A stretch of DNA of 22,698 bases, from the IMG/VR virus record IMGVR_UViG_3300009365_003805, positions 1 through 22,698 of that record, one strand, 5' to 3'. The stretch is from a virus. The notes beneath the pieces were generated by a model. The model was given only the letters and a program-made list of their open reading frames with translations, had not been told where the DNA came from and ran no database searches. Made by a program: the position numbers and the translations under genes. Each line of letters starts with the position of its first letter. Position 1 is the stretch's first letter. This document shows, in pieces, positions 6,780 through 15,521 of the stretch.

Positions 6780-9700
6780 TAGTCAGCATCTCCCCGGATC
6801 TGGATCACAAATTGATCGTCGGGCTCGGTTACCGGCCCGGAAAGAGTAGTCCTCGCAACCCATAACGGACCATTCGCCGCCGTGGTATTGAATCGGAGGA
6901 CATTGTTTGTCGCCCACCCGGAGCCCCAACCATCAGCCTCAAGGGTGAAATAAGGAACACCGGTCGCAGGATTAACCGGCGCCGTTTGCGTTGTGATATA
7001 GCCTTCGGCGATCTGGCCGACTTGCTCGCCTATGACGTTAAAATGTGTAGCCGAATCAAAGACCAGGGCCCAGCGCTCCTCGATCGCTCCCTTATTGGTG
7101 GTAACGATGGGATAAATAACGTCGTTGTAATTGGCCGTGCAAGGATCACCGACGAGTCCGTCGAGGAAATCACTCTGCCAAGTCTTTTGGTCGAACAAAC
7201 CATAGACCCGACCTCGCAGATCCCCGAACAGGAGAGCACCCGAAACCATGGTCTCGTCGGCCGGGTAATCATGGGTAAGGCCGGCGGTAAAAGACAGCTG
7301 GCCATTGATCTGGACATCGGAAACCAGGAGCATATCCTCCCGTCTATGAAGGGCGGTCAAGGGCTCGGTGAATCCAGAAAGATCAAGAGGATTCTCCATA
7401 GTGATAGTACCGGCCACCAGGTCTGCGACATAATTACCAGCCGAAGGTACGAACACCCCGTCGGCGTCGTACATCTCAATGAGAGAGAGATCACCGCGCG
7501 ACAGGTTGAGGACCTGGTCGGCGGACAAAGGCGAAGGTTGGACTTCCTGGAGGGTGTGGTGAACCACGACCACGTCGCCGGATCTGAATATGGGAACCCG
7601 CCCATCGGAAGGAAGACGAACCGGATTCAAGCCGATCAGATCTGAATCAAGAGGGATCGAGGTATAAACCACACAACTATATTTAACAGTCGACCCGAGA
7701 ACCGGCTCCGGCTTCCAGATCTGCAATCCTTCAATCAAGTTGGCATCATACCAAGGCTCGGCCTCGTTACCCTCCGCCACTACCCACTCGCCAAAAGAGA
7801 GAATCGCGATCCCTGTTTCCGTGTTTATCGTCCCCTGGATCTTATCCCCGGTTATCATCCCGTTAAAATCAGCCGTGGCGTTTAAAGTTTCGCCGGTCTC
7901 GGTCTCACACTGCACATAAAAGGAGCCGGGCCGAAGAGGGACACCCGGCGTCCTGAACTGACAATCGAAAATAGTTTGAGGCCGGAACTCAGACAAAAGA
8001 GAATAAACAGTCAAGGCATTACTGGCCGAGACATAGTCGGTCAGAGAAACAAGGCCGGTCGAATAGTCAATAGTCCCCGCTTGCGTTCCCGAGTTGGTTT
8101 TATGATCAATATCCCGATAGATCAAACCAGAGCGATCGACATAATCATGGCCGGCCCATTCAAAATAAACAGAGCCAGGGACAACCGAGTCGGCCGTAAG
8201 AGGCAGAAGATCAAGAACAATAGCCGGGCTGGAAATCGTATCGGTTTCAGGTTGGCCGGTGATTCCATCCTGGGAAAAACGACAAGTCAAATCACGGTTA
8301 ATCGTGAAATACCCCTCGTATGGTTCAGTGACGGGATCCGAATATCCGGCAAAGACACTACGAGGCGCGCTATACACCCCGCCAATTTGGGCACCTGGAG
8401 CACCCACCGTAATTTCCACCGTGGTAAATTGCGGCGTCCTGTAAGTCCATGTCCCGGAAAGGATCCCCACCAGGTGAACATCGCCGGTGGTATAATTGAT
8501 CGTTGAACCCGTAGCAAGGGAGAGCTCGACATCATTGTTCGACCAATGACTATAGACTGTATTTGACTGGAGATTCCCGGCCCCGTCATCAGTGATGGTC
8601 AAATTTCCGTAAGCGGTAACCGCTATGATCACCACCGACCCCGCCTCGATGGGCGCCGGGCTCAATGTAAAATCGAAGACATGACCGGCCGGTTGCCCAT
8701 AGAATTCGACCTGTTCCTCCTGAGTGTAATAATCGTACTCATATTCAATATCGCTCCCGGGATCCATAACGGTATTCGGCCGAAAATACACAAGACCGGA
8801 TTGATAGACAATGGAACCGACACCATCACCGGAGATATTGCCGTTTCCGTCATCGGTGGCCGTCCTTTGTACCGATCCAGCCATCCAGCGAATGGTCAAC
8901 GAATTGGGCGAAACCATGTGCGGGAGGGTATGGGTTACTCCAGGAATCTCGATTGCAACATCGGTATTCCGGACCGTGTACTCGCTGGGCACCGCCCAGG
9001 AGCAAAGGATCATGGAGTCGGCATCGGGGAGAGCACCGGTGGTAACGATGAGCGCGCCGGTGGCATAGTCGATGGTCCCGGATCCGAGACCGGACTCATC
9101 ACCAAGGAGCTCGCCTAAACCGCGGTCGCGGAGCCGATACCACTTCCCTTGAGCCATGTAATCAACGCGCAACGTCCCGGGCGCCGGGATAGGGAAGAGA
9201 GAAGCCAACCAATTATAACCACGGTTATTCAGGGTAACCTCGATAGCGTGAGTATTAGAGATCCGGGCGATCGAGGTCGCCGGCTCGCCGGACAAAGTCC
9301 AGTTATAATTATAGGACGGCGCCGTATCAAAGGTTAGCGTCCCGGTCCCGTAATCTATCCGCCCCTCGACCACATCATTCCTGGTCAAATTCCCCGCCCC
9401 ATCATCCCGGAACACAACCGAGGAATACTGCAAATTCAAAGTCCCGGGCTTGACACCAAATCCACAGTAAATATTTGATCCCGCCGACGTGGGACAATTA
9501 CCAGTGGTGAAAGAAAAAGAATCGCCGGAATCCATAACCACGGCCGCGTCGCCGCCGGCCTGAACGAGGGACAGATTACTTTCATCTTGAGCCGAGGGGA
9601 CGAGATAAGAAAAAATCGAAGAGACTTTTAGATCCATATCGTCGGCCGAGGCAGCCTCGGCAAGCCGAGAAACTCCGTAATATTTCGCAGCATCCGACAC

Positions 9701-10363
9701 TTGCCCCACATAAACCCGGGCAAGCGGATCAACGTTATCATTAGGACTTACCTCAACACCATGGAAGGAATGGAGAAGCGGATCCCCGATCCCGACAGTC
9801 AAGACTCGGCGCTGAAAACTTTGTCCTATAAAAAAGGTTCGGACCTCCTCCTCCACCGAGGTAATCCGGACATATTGAGAATACTCATCGCCCTCCCCCT
9901 CTCTTTCCACGAGATACCAGACGTCCCCCACCCGAGGGAGATCCGCATCAACAGGAGCGAAAAGCGTCAACGCTCGAGATCCCTCAAGTTGGTTATTCCA
10001 CAACCAACCACCAAAGGCCGGCCCCTGAGTAATATAGGATTCCATCCTATCCCGGGCGCCGGTCCGAAAGTCGGTGAAAGAATTGGTGGTAAAGAGAACC
10101 GTATGGACCAGGGGATCGTCGGCCGGATCCGTCAAGATTACATTGGATCCGTAATAGGTCGCGTCGTCGTCGGTGAACACACCAACAAAGGACTTCCGTA
10201 AAGACACCCGGCCATATGTACGATCGAGTCTGGATATATCAGGAAAAAGATTATTGACGTTACCGTCTTGGACTTCAGTCCCGGACATTCTCCCGCCGCC
10301 GTCGTCGGTATCAGCGAGGCGCTGGGATGCCATTAATTTAATATCGTCTTTTGTTATGGCCAA
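6779..10363 (-). CDS. Large tail-tip/fibre structural protein with repeated beta modules
   Basis: This 1194-residue acidic protein begins with a helical lead and Asp-Gly-Gly-Gly-Arg-Met-Ser-Gly-Thr-Glu, then Leu-Asp-Arg-Thr-Tyr-Gly-Arg-Val-Ser-Leu-Arg-Lys (46-57), a head shared with large virion proteins of siphophages. From residue 306 to about 990 it has a chain of six or seven degenerate modules, each ending near Gly-x-Ile-Asp-Tyr-x-Thr-Gly. Residues 1080-1190 form a different C-terminal domain. The start is a TTG with GGAGG seven bases upstream, which is convincing; no ATG lies nearby. It is probably a long component of the tail tip or a side fibre. A receptor role is possible but unproven. 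The stop overlaps the next ATG (TAATG). Confidence 0.6.
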   Translation of the reverse strand: MAITKDDIKLMASQRLADTDDGGGRMSGTEVQDGNVNNLFPDISRLDRTYGRVSLRKSFVGVFTDDDATYYGSNVILTDPADDPLVHTVLFTTNSFTDFRTGARDRMESYITQGPAFGGWLWNNQLEGSRALTLFAPVDADLPRVGDVWYLVEREGEGDEYSQYVRITSVEEEVRTFFIGQSFQRRVLTVGIGDPLLHSFHGVEVSPNDNVDPLARVYVGQVSDAAKYYGVSRLAEAASADDMDLKVSSIFSYLVPSAQDESNLSLVQAGGDAAVVMDSGDSFSFTTGNCPTSAGSNIYCGFGVKPGTLNLQYSSVVFRDDGAGNLTRNDVVEGRIDYGTGTLTFDTAPSYNYNWTLSGEPATSIARISNTHAIEVTLNNRGYNWLASLFPIPAPGTLRVDYMAQGKWYRLRDRGLGELLGDESGLGSGTIDYATGALIVTTGALPDADSMILCSWAVPSEYTVRNTDVAIEIPGVTHTLPHMVSPNSLTIRWMAGSVQRTATDDGNGNISGDGVGSIVYQSGLVYFRPNTVMDPGSDIEYEYDYYTQEEQVEFYGQPAGHVFDFTLSPAPIEAGSVVIIAVTAYGNLTITDDGAGNLQSNTVYSHWSNNDVELSLATGSTINYTTGDVHLVGILSGTWTYRTPQFTTVEITVGAPGAQIGGVYSAPRSVFAGYSDPVTEPYEGYFTINRDLTCRFSQDGITGQPETDTISSPAIVLDLLPLTADSVVPGSVYFEWAGHDYVDRSGLIYRDIDHKTNSGTQAGTIDYSTGLVSLTDYVSASNALTVYSLLSEFRPQTIFDCQFRTPGVPLRPGSFYVQCETETGETLNATADFNGMITGDKIQGTINTETGIAILSFGEWVVAEGNEAEPWYDANLIEGLQIWKPEPVLGSTVKYSCVVYTSIPLDSDLIGLNPVRLPSDGRVPIFRSGDVVVVHHTLQEVQPSPLSADQVLNLSRGDLSLIEMYDADGVFVPSAGNYVADLVAGTITMENPLDLSGFTEPLTALHRREDMLLVSDVQINGQLSFTAGLTHDYPADETMVSGALLFGDLRGRVYGLFDQKTWQSDFLDGLVGDPCTANYNDVIYPIVTTNKGAIEERWALVFDSATHFNVIGEQVGQIAEGYITTQTAPVNPATGVPYFTLEADGWGSGWATNNVLRFNTTAANGPLWVARTTLSGPVTEPDDQFVIQIRGDAD
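7397..9448 (-). repeat. Tandem degenerate beta-sandwich-like modules
   Basis: The motif Ile-Asp/Asn-Tyr-x-Thr-Gly (variants Ile-Val-Tyr-Gln-Ser-Gly and Ile-Asn-Thr-Glu-Thr-Gly) recurs at residues 336, 431, 518, 622, 765 and 846 of the 1194-residue protein, with a weaker copy near 980. It is often preceded by Asp-Asp-Gly-x-Gly-Asn-x and by a Pro-Gly-x-x-x-Val strand. Spacing is 81-143 residues, suggesting Ig-like domains with variable insertions. Confidence 0.65.
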
Positions 10364-10365
10364 AA

Positions 10366-10740
10366 TTAAACCTCCATCAATCGAATAATGATCGAATAAT
10401 AATCGTCTGGATCCGGATCCGAATAAGCCAGGACAGAACGGGCCTCGATGCCTCGGTCCTGGTGGCGGAATACAACATCAAAGGTCCGCGCATCGTCCAA
10501 GGTCAAAACCATTTGACGCTCCGGATCTTCCGCCAAAGCCTGAAGGACCAAGAGGTCCGACCGCGTAATCCAGCCGATGGTCTCGGTCCCCTCGAGAGTG
10601 ATCGGTCGGCCGGCCAACTTTTCGCCGGTCTCGATAATCAAAGAGCCGGCCAGAGAATACTCGGCCGACTGTTCGATCTTGCTCCAGGAAAACTCATCCC
10701 CCCAGACCAGATCGGGAAGCTCTATTCCGTCCAGCTGCAT
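10366..10740 (-). CDS. Tail-tip protein of unknown function following the tape measure
   Basis: This 124-residue protein starts three bases after the tape measure stop, with GAGGG eight bases before the ATG. It begins Gln-Leu-Asp-Gly-Ile-Glu-Leu-Pro-Asp-Leu-Val-Trp and has Ala-Gly-Arg-Pro-Ile-Thr-Leu-Glu-Gly (residues 43-51) and Gly-Trp-Ile-Thr-Arg (56-60). A later strand holds Val-Val-Phe-Arg-His. The overall pattern is a small beta domain with one helix, which I recall from uncharacterised proteins just after the tape measure in several siphophages. A distal-tail or spoke role at the far end of the tube is likely from position only. No catalytic motif is visible. Confidence 0.5.
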   Translation of the reverse strand: MQLDGIELPDLVWGDEFSWSKIEQSAEYSLAGSLIIETGEKLAGRPITLEGTETIGWITRSDLLVLQALAEDPERQMVLTLDDARTFDVVFRHQDRGIEARSVLAYSDPDPDDYYSIIIRLMEV

Positions 10741-10743
10741 AAA

Positions 10744-13700
10744 CTAAGCCCTCGCCCCAGCGCTCTCGAGGATCCCGAGAAGCCGGTCAACCTGTCCCTC
10801 TTCCGAATACACCGTCGCCGATAGGCCGGCGGACTCATGGGATAGACGAACCTCAACTACCCGGCTCGGAATACTAGCAGCCGGCCCACGAACGTCTCCG
10901 CCCGTTGCCAGCCTGAGAGGCTCGATTGATGGAAGGGGGATTTTGATATTTGAAATAAAGCCGCCAAGGCGAGCCCGGACCTGGGGAGCCCAATCTCTCA
11001 CCGACGGCAACCTCATTGCATTAAGAGAAGTAAAAAGACCGCGGCCATACTTGCGAACCGCTTCTTTTCGGATAACAAACTCACCGGCCTCCAGGAGAGC
11101 GCGGATCCGATCTCCTCCACCATATCCACCAAGAGCACCACCACGATTAAATCCGGGTAGCGACTCGGAATCGGAATCACTAGAGGCCCTGGATAGCTCC
11201 TCGAGATTATCCATGGCTTGATCATGGGTATCTTGAGCCGACGCCAACTCTTGAGCCCGGCGCTCTCTAATTTGCCGGAGTTTTATTTGATGGAGCTGCT
11301 CGGCCAACTCAAAAGCTCGAAGATGTTCTTCCTCACCTAAACCGTTCGATTGAGAATAGAGCTCCTGGATCCTGGCCAGCTGGTCAGCATGACGCCTTTC
11401 CTCCAGGGCCTCGAGGTTACCTTGCTCCTGGTCGATCTGGTCCTGGAGCGTTCTATTGACACCCTCCAGAGCTTCCACCGCGGCGTATGCTTGGCTGACC
11501 AACTCGACAAGACGATCCTTTGCCCTTTCGATTCCTTGTTGCAAGCCGGCAAGATCCGAATCATCGAGATACTGAACTGAGTCGATGGCCCGCTCGCTTT
11601 GATCAATCAAGTCGATAATAGCGCCGGCTGAGGCCGAGGCCTGGTCGTTAAAGAGAGACACTGAAGCGAGGGCGGTTTGATAAGCATTACCCGAGGCCTG
11701 GTCGAGTCCCTCAATCTGGCGTCGCAAATCCTCGACTTGTCGAGCCTCGGTCAGGATTGACCGCATCACGTTAAGAGCCGCGACCTCCTGGTCATGGAGA
11801 GCCCGATACATTTTGTTCATTGAATGCGCGAGACCGGAATGAATCCCGGTAAAATGACTCCAGCGATCGCGGAGCGTAGCATCAGCCTCGACAACCCGGA
11901 CGGCGAGCTCGTTTAGTTTAGCGTCCACACTTTCCAGATTTGAGAGATCGACCTCGGGGATCTCCTTTTCCTGGGAGAGATAATCGAACATTCCGCGGAT
12001 CTCATCGGCCGCGGATCTCGAGATGTTTTCCAGCTCCCGAAAAGCAAGGACAGCGTGGTTGATCATCGAGCCGCTAACAGTGGTAGACGCCTTCTTTCCG
12101 GAGCTTGCGACTTCTTTTAATGAGTCAGACGCCCTCTTTGCAGAGGCCGCCTCTTTATCAAAAGCATTGGCCGCCTGTTCGGCGGCTTGCGCTACTTTTT
12201 GTTGTTCCTGGACAGCAATCCTGGAGGCCTCGATCTGGTCTTCCAGAGCCGCAACCCTATTCTTTGCCGCCTCGATCTCTTCATCGGTGGCGGTTTTAGA
12301 AAGGAGCAGCTGGCGGAGGTATTCCCGGGCCTGGTTCAAACGCTCCTGGCCACGAGTAAGGGCTGATTTGAGAACCGCCAACCTATTACGCTCGGCCTGG
12401 GCCGTAGCCTTGAGAGCGTCGGCCTGGGCCTTGAGGGATGAGGCGTGTTGTTCTGCCTGTTCAAGGCGAGCACGATCCACTGTCTCGGCTTCTCGAGAGG
12501 ACGCCGTATAATTTCGCGTTTCTTCCCTGGCTTTGGCCACGGCGCCAGAATAATCTCGCACCGTGGCAGCGCCGGCGGCCCGGGCCCGGTCAGAGCGGAC
12601 CTGTGATTTCAGCTGGTCGGCTTCACTCTCTCGGAGCTTGTCGACTTTCTCGGTCGTCTTATTGGCTTTTTCCTCGAGCTCCTGGAGCCGATCCCCGGCC
12701 GCCTGGAAATATTCTGATAGCTTTTGAGCACTTACGGCGCCGGATTCCGAGAGCTCATGGAGGGAGGCCTCGAGAGCTTTTATCTCATCGGGATCCGCCA
12801 TCTTTTTAAGAGCTGCTTCAAAGGCCGCGTCGATGATATCAGCTGAAGCCTGTCCAGATTGAGCAACCAACATAAAGGCATCATTAGCAGCCATGGCAGC
12901 GGTCGAGACATTGGTGGTTGCCTTGGCAACATCGACACCTAATTTTTCAAGGGCAACTTCCAGAGCAGCCTCAATGGTGACAGACGCAGCGGTACCGGAA
13001 TCGGACAGCTCGGAAAACCTCTCTTTCGCCTGGGCGATAAACTCTTCCAGCTTGCCCATGGGCATTTCATTGAAGAGGCCTTTCAACTCGGTTTTGAGTT
13101 GTTGGGCCGACCTTTGACCAGTGCTGACCATCTGGTCGAGCTTGGCCACGAAAGCATCGAGAGAGGCGTTTGTACTGTCAGAGGAAATCGACTTGAAGGC
13201 TTCACTTAATGAAACGGCCGCTTTTTGACCAGCTTCCGCGGTCGATTGGATATCCTGAGTCATTTTCCCCAGGGAGCCGGCCACCTTCTTGGAGGCCTGG
13301 TCGGCGCCAGTCTCGATCTCGTGAAACATGGCGGCGAACTCAGCATCAGCCGCGGCGATTTCCTTTTTAACTTCCTCGAGGTCACCACCGGTGATCCACC
13401 TCCAGGCCTGTTTCGCCCGGAGTCCCGCCTTAACCAGCCCGGCAACCATGGCCACGCCGGCTTGACGAACAACTTTAAATTTATTGAGGAGCTTTCCAAT
13501 CTCCCAACCAGCCAGGCCGGCCAGAGCAACAAGCCCACCCTTTGCAGCCAGGTTTAAACCTCTCAAAGAAGCAGTCAATCCACCATTCGCAATGATAGCG
13601 GCGCGAGCCTGGACAACCATCCCCTGTAGGCCAAGAACAATTTGGCCAAGCCCCAACTTCCAAAGCGTGAAGCCCGTCGCGCCGGCGGCCAGAGTAACCA

Positions 13701-15291
13701 AGAAAGCCTTGGTTATAGGACTTGCCGTGCTCACCCAGGAACTAAAACTCCGGATCCCTTTAATCACCGGCAAAAGCCCCATGGCAACAAGATTGCCCAT
13801 GGAATACATCACAGCGGTTAATTCATTCCTCAACAAGACAAGTTGATTTTGAGGCGTATCTTTCATCTTGTCGTAGGCTTCATCCATTGAGCCGGTGGCC
13901 TCGTCCATGGAAGACAGGATCCCTTTCAGCTCATCGAAGTTTTGAGTCAATGCAAGAACGCCGGTTCGCGCTTCAACATCGGGAATGAGAAAACGCATCT
14001 CGTCGATGGTGAGACCCTTCTCGCGGATCTGGTCCAGGGTAGGAATGAGCCCCTTCCAGGTGATCCCCAATTCATCAAACTTCCTTTTCGCTTCGGGAGT
14101 CGGCGCGGCCATGGCGTTGATCGCACCTTTCAAGGCAGTTGCAGCTTGAGGAGTACGGATACCGGCTTTTGTGAGAGCAGCTACCGCGGCGGAGACGTCG
14201 CGGATCCCGACGCCGGATGCCCTGGCCGTGGGTAAAATTTCACCGAGGTTATTGGCCAACTCGGGAAAGGTGGTCACACCTTTTTTAACTGTGAGGAATA
14301 ACGTGTCATAGATTCCGCCGAGCTTGTCGACTTCCATCCCGTAAGCATTCAAAACACCCATGCCCACATTGACAGCGGTTTTCGTATCGGTCACACCGGC
14401 AACGGCGGCCTTTGCAGACTTCCTAAGAATTTCCGTTGATTGCTCGAGGTTTGCGCCGGCGGAAATAATATCGTATTCAGCGCCGGCGAGATTGGTTGCG
14501 AGCTGGGGGATCTCTTTCGAGACCGCTACCACCTCGCCTTTCAAGGCGGCGAAACGCTCCTGGCTCACATCCAGAAGAGTATTGACCTCGGCCATCTTTT
14601 GAGAATAGTTACTGTAATCCGCGAAGGAACGGACAAAGGCATACCCCACCACAGCAAGACCAGCGAGTCCGGTCTTTGCCTGGGTGATAGCACCGGCCCA
14701 TCCATTGGTCTCAACCTTGAGCTCAGACACCTTTTGCTTAAGGCGCATCTTTGCTTGATGAAGCTCAACCGTGGTGAGTTTGCCGGAGCGGCGTAAATCA
14801 TTATATGAATTCTTGAGCTCTCCGATCTCCCGGCGGATCTCCCTATGGGACCGGACCCCGAAAGCCTGGCGAGCTGCATATACTTTTTTAGATTCGTTGA
14901 CGACAGAGGTTAAGCGCTTTTCCTCACTGGCCAGTTGACCAGTATTGACTCCGGCTTTCTTGGCTGACTCGGAGGCCTCACGGAATTTATTTTTCTGGCG
15001 CTCCAGCTGAACAGCCAGAGCCTTGACTTCCCTTTGTGTCTTTTTGTAGTTAGTGACCAGGCCGGCGGACGCCTTGCCGGCGACCTTCATCTCCTTGGCC
15101 TGTTCAGCCAGACGAGCACGAGCCTCTTTAAACTTTTGATTGACGTCCCGGACACCGGAACCGAGTTTCTTCAGGGAATCAATCTTCCCCAGGGAGGCGA
15201 TATCCTGCCTCATTCTTTGGAGGTTGGTCTTCCCTTCGTAATCGGCGCGGACTTTATATGTAAATTCCTTACCTGACACTTTTTTTGACAA
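10744..15291 (-). CDS. Tail tape measure protein (TP901 family core)
   Basis: This 1515-residue protein sets tail length and is ejected with the DNA. Residues 1-200 are helical and charged. Residues 255-470 are the TP901-type core, with Ala-Gly-Ala-Glu-Tyr-Asp near 270 and Lys-Gly-Val-Thr-Thr-Phe-Pro-Glu-Leu-Ala near 340. Hydrophobic segments lie near 205-222, 525-560 and 583-622. Residues 683-872 carry five imperfect repeats of about 40 residues. Residues 870-1370 are coiled coil, and residues 1383-1417 hold the common end motif Gly-Gly-Asp-Arg-Ile-Arg-Ala-Leu-Leu-Glu-Ala-Gly-Glu-Phe-Val. At about 0.15 nm per residue the tail would be near 225 nm. The start is a TTG (15291) with only an adjacent GGGGA; a GTG at 15279 is an alternative. 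Confidence 0.97.
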   Translation of the reverse strand: MSKKVSGKEFTYKVRADYEGKTNLQRMRQDIASLGKIDSLKKLGSGVRDVNQKFKEARARLAEQAKEMKVAGKASAGLVTNYKKTQREVKALAVQLERQKNKFREASESAKKAGVNTGQLASEEKRLTSVVNESKKVYAARQAFGVRSHREIRREIGELKNSYNDLRRSGKLTTVELHQAKMRLKQKVSELKVETNGWAGAITQAKTGLAGLAVVGYAFVRSFADYSNYSQKMAEVNTLLDVSQERFAALKGEVVAVSKEIPQLATNLAGAEYDIISAGANLEQSTEILRKSAKAAVAGVTDTKTAVNVGMGVLNAYGMEVDKLGGIYDTLFLTVKKGVTTFPELANNLGEILPTARASGVGIRDVSAAVAALTKAGIRTPQAATALKGAINAMAAPTPEAKRKFDELGITWKGLIPTLDQIREKGLTIDEMRFLIPDVEARTGVLALTQNFDELKGILSSMDEATGSMDEAYDKMKDTPQNQLVLLRNELTAVMYSMGNLVAMGLLPVIKGIRSFSSWVSTASPITKAFLVTLAAGATGFTLWKLGLGQIVLGLQGMVVQARAAIIANGGLTASLRGLNLAAKGGLVALAGLAGWEIGKLLNKFKVVRQAGVAMVAGLVKAGLRAKQAWRWITGGDLEEVKKEIAAADAEFAAMFHEIETGADQASKKVAGSLGKMTQDIQSTAEAGQKAAVSLSEAFKSISSDSTNASLDAFVAKLDQMVSTGQRSAQQLKTELKGLFNEMPMGKLEEFIAQAKERFSELSDSGTAASVTIEAALEVALEKLGVDVAKATTNVSTAAMAANDAFMLVAQSGQASADIIDAAFEAALKKMADPDEIKALEASLHELSESGAVSAQKLSEYFQAAGDRLQELEEKANKTTEKVDKLRESEADQLKSQVRSDRARAAGAATVRDYSGAVAKAREETRNYTASSREAETVDRARLEQAEQHASSLKAQADALKATAQAERNRLAVLKSALTRGQERLNQAREYLRQLLLSKTATDEEIEAAKNRVAALEDQIEASRIAVQEQQKVAQAAEQAANAFDKEAASAKRASDSLKEVASSGKKASTTVSGSMINHAVLAFRELENISRSAADEIRGMFDYLSQEKEIPEVDLSNLESVDAKLNELAVRVVEADATLRDRWSHFTGIHSGLAHSMNKMYRALHDQEVAALNVMRSILTEARQVEDLRRQIEGLDQASGNAYQTALASVSLFNDQASASAGAIIDLIDQSERAIDSVQYLDDSDLAGLQQGIERAKDRLVELVSQAYAAVEALEGVNRTLQDQIDQEQGNLEALEERRHADQLARIQELYSQSNGLGEEEHLRAFELAEQLHQIKLRQIRERRAQELASAQDTHDQAMDNLEELSRASSDSDSESLPGFNRGGALGGYGGGDRIRALLEAGEFVIRKEAVRKYGRGLFTSLNAMRLPSVRDWAPQVRARLGGFISNIKIPLPSIEPLRLATGGDVRGPAASIPSRVVEVRLSHESAGLSATVYSEEGQVDRLLGILESAGARA
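12676..13245 (-). repeat. Five degenerate 40-residue repeats in the tape measure
   Basis: The shared pattern is Ser/Ala-x-x-Gly-x-x-Ser/Ala-Ala-x-x-Leu-x-x-Ala-Phe/Leu, with the central glycine at residues 688, 725, 766, 813 and 851 (spacing 37-47). They resemble units of a helical array inside the tail tube. Base-level repetition is weak, so this is an old duplication. Confidence 0.6.
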
Positions 15292-15314
15292 TCCCCGCGA
15301 AAAATGGTTAAGAT
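15285..15314 (+). promoter_or_regulatory. Sigma70-like promoter for the opposite-strand gene
   Basis: A perfect TTGACA (15285-15290) is followed after 18 bases by TAAGAT (15309-15314), matching four of six bases of the -10 consensus. The ATG at 15321 begins six bases after the -10, so transcription would start at or very near the start codon. The -35 hexamer overlaps the first codons of the tape measure gene on the other strand. Such a stand-alone promoter is what a moron needs to be expressed from a silent prophage. Confidence 0.5.
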
Positions 15315-15320
15315 TTAATC

Positions 15321-15521
15321 ATGGACGCCATTAAATTCTTTACATGGACAACAATCACCGGCCTGACAACAGGCACCGCGATTGCTTTACTCCCCGAGCC
15401 ACTCGCTACAAAGGCGGCGGAATTGACCACCGCCCTCGTAGTAAATGGACTTCTTTTATTTACTGTTGGCGGCCTTTGCGCCTACGCCGCCCTTTTCATT
15501 TATTCAAGACTTATTCGCTGA
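15321..15521 (+). CDS. Small two-helix membrane protein; moron candidate
   Basis: This is the only plus-strand gene supported here. It encodes 66 residues with two predicted membrane helices: roughly residues 6-24 and 38-60, ending Ser-Arg-Leu-Ile-Arg. The loop contains Pro-Glu-Pro and charged residues. It fills the 212-base gap between the chaperone long form (stop 15504) and the tape measure start (15291), where the minus strand has no ORF of note, so it is not a shadow; it overlaps the chaperone end by 18 bases. A promoter-like sequence lies immediately upstream, so the mRNA may be nearly leaderless; no strong Shine-Dalgarno site is seen. HK97 gp15, a small membrane superinfection-exclusion protein, occupies a similar place in its tail operon. 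Function here is inferred; a holin-like role is also possible. Confidence 0.55.
   Translation: MDAIKFFTWTTITGLTTGTAIALLPEPLATKAAELTTALVVNGLLLFTVGGLCAYAALFIYSRLIR

Noticed and set aside
6986-7645. 219-codon plus-strand open frame opposite the 1194-residue gene
   Set aside because: It lies wholly opposite a well-supported gene with a good ribosome binding site, is low in hydrophobic-core patterns and has no binding site of its own; it is a shadow.
15292-15320. Upstream extension of the tape measure
   Set aside because: The in-frame codons run into a TGA at 15321-15319 with no ATG or GTG between, so TTG 15291 (or GTG 15279) is the earliest possible start.
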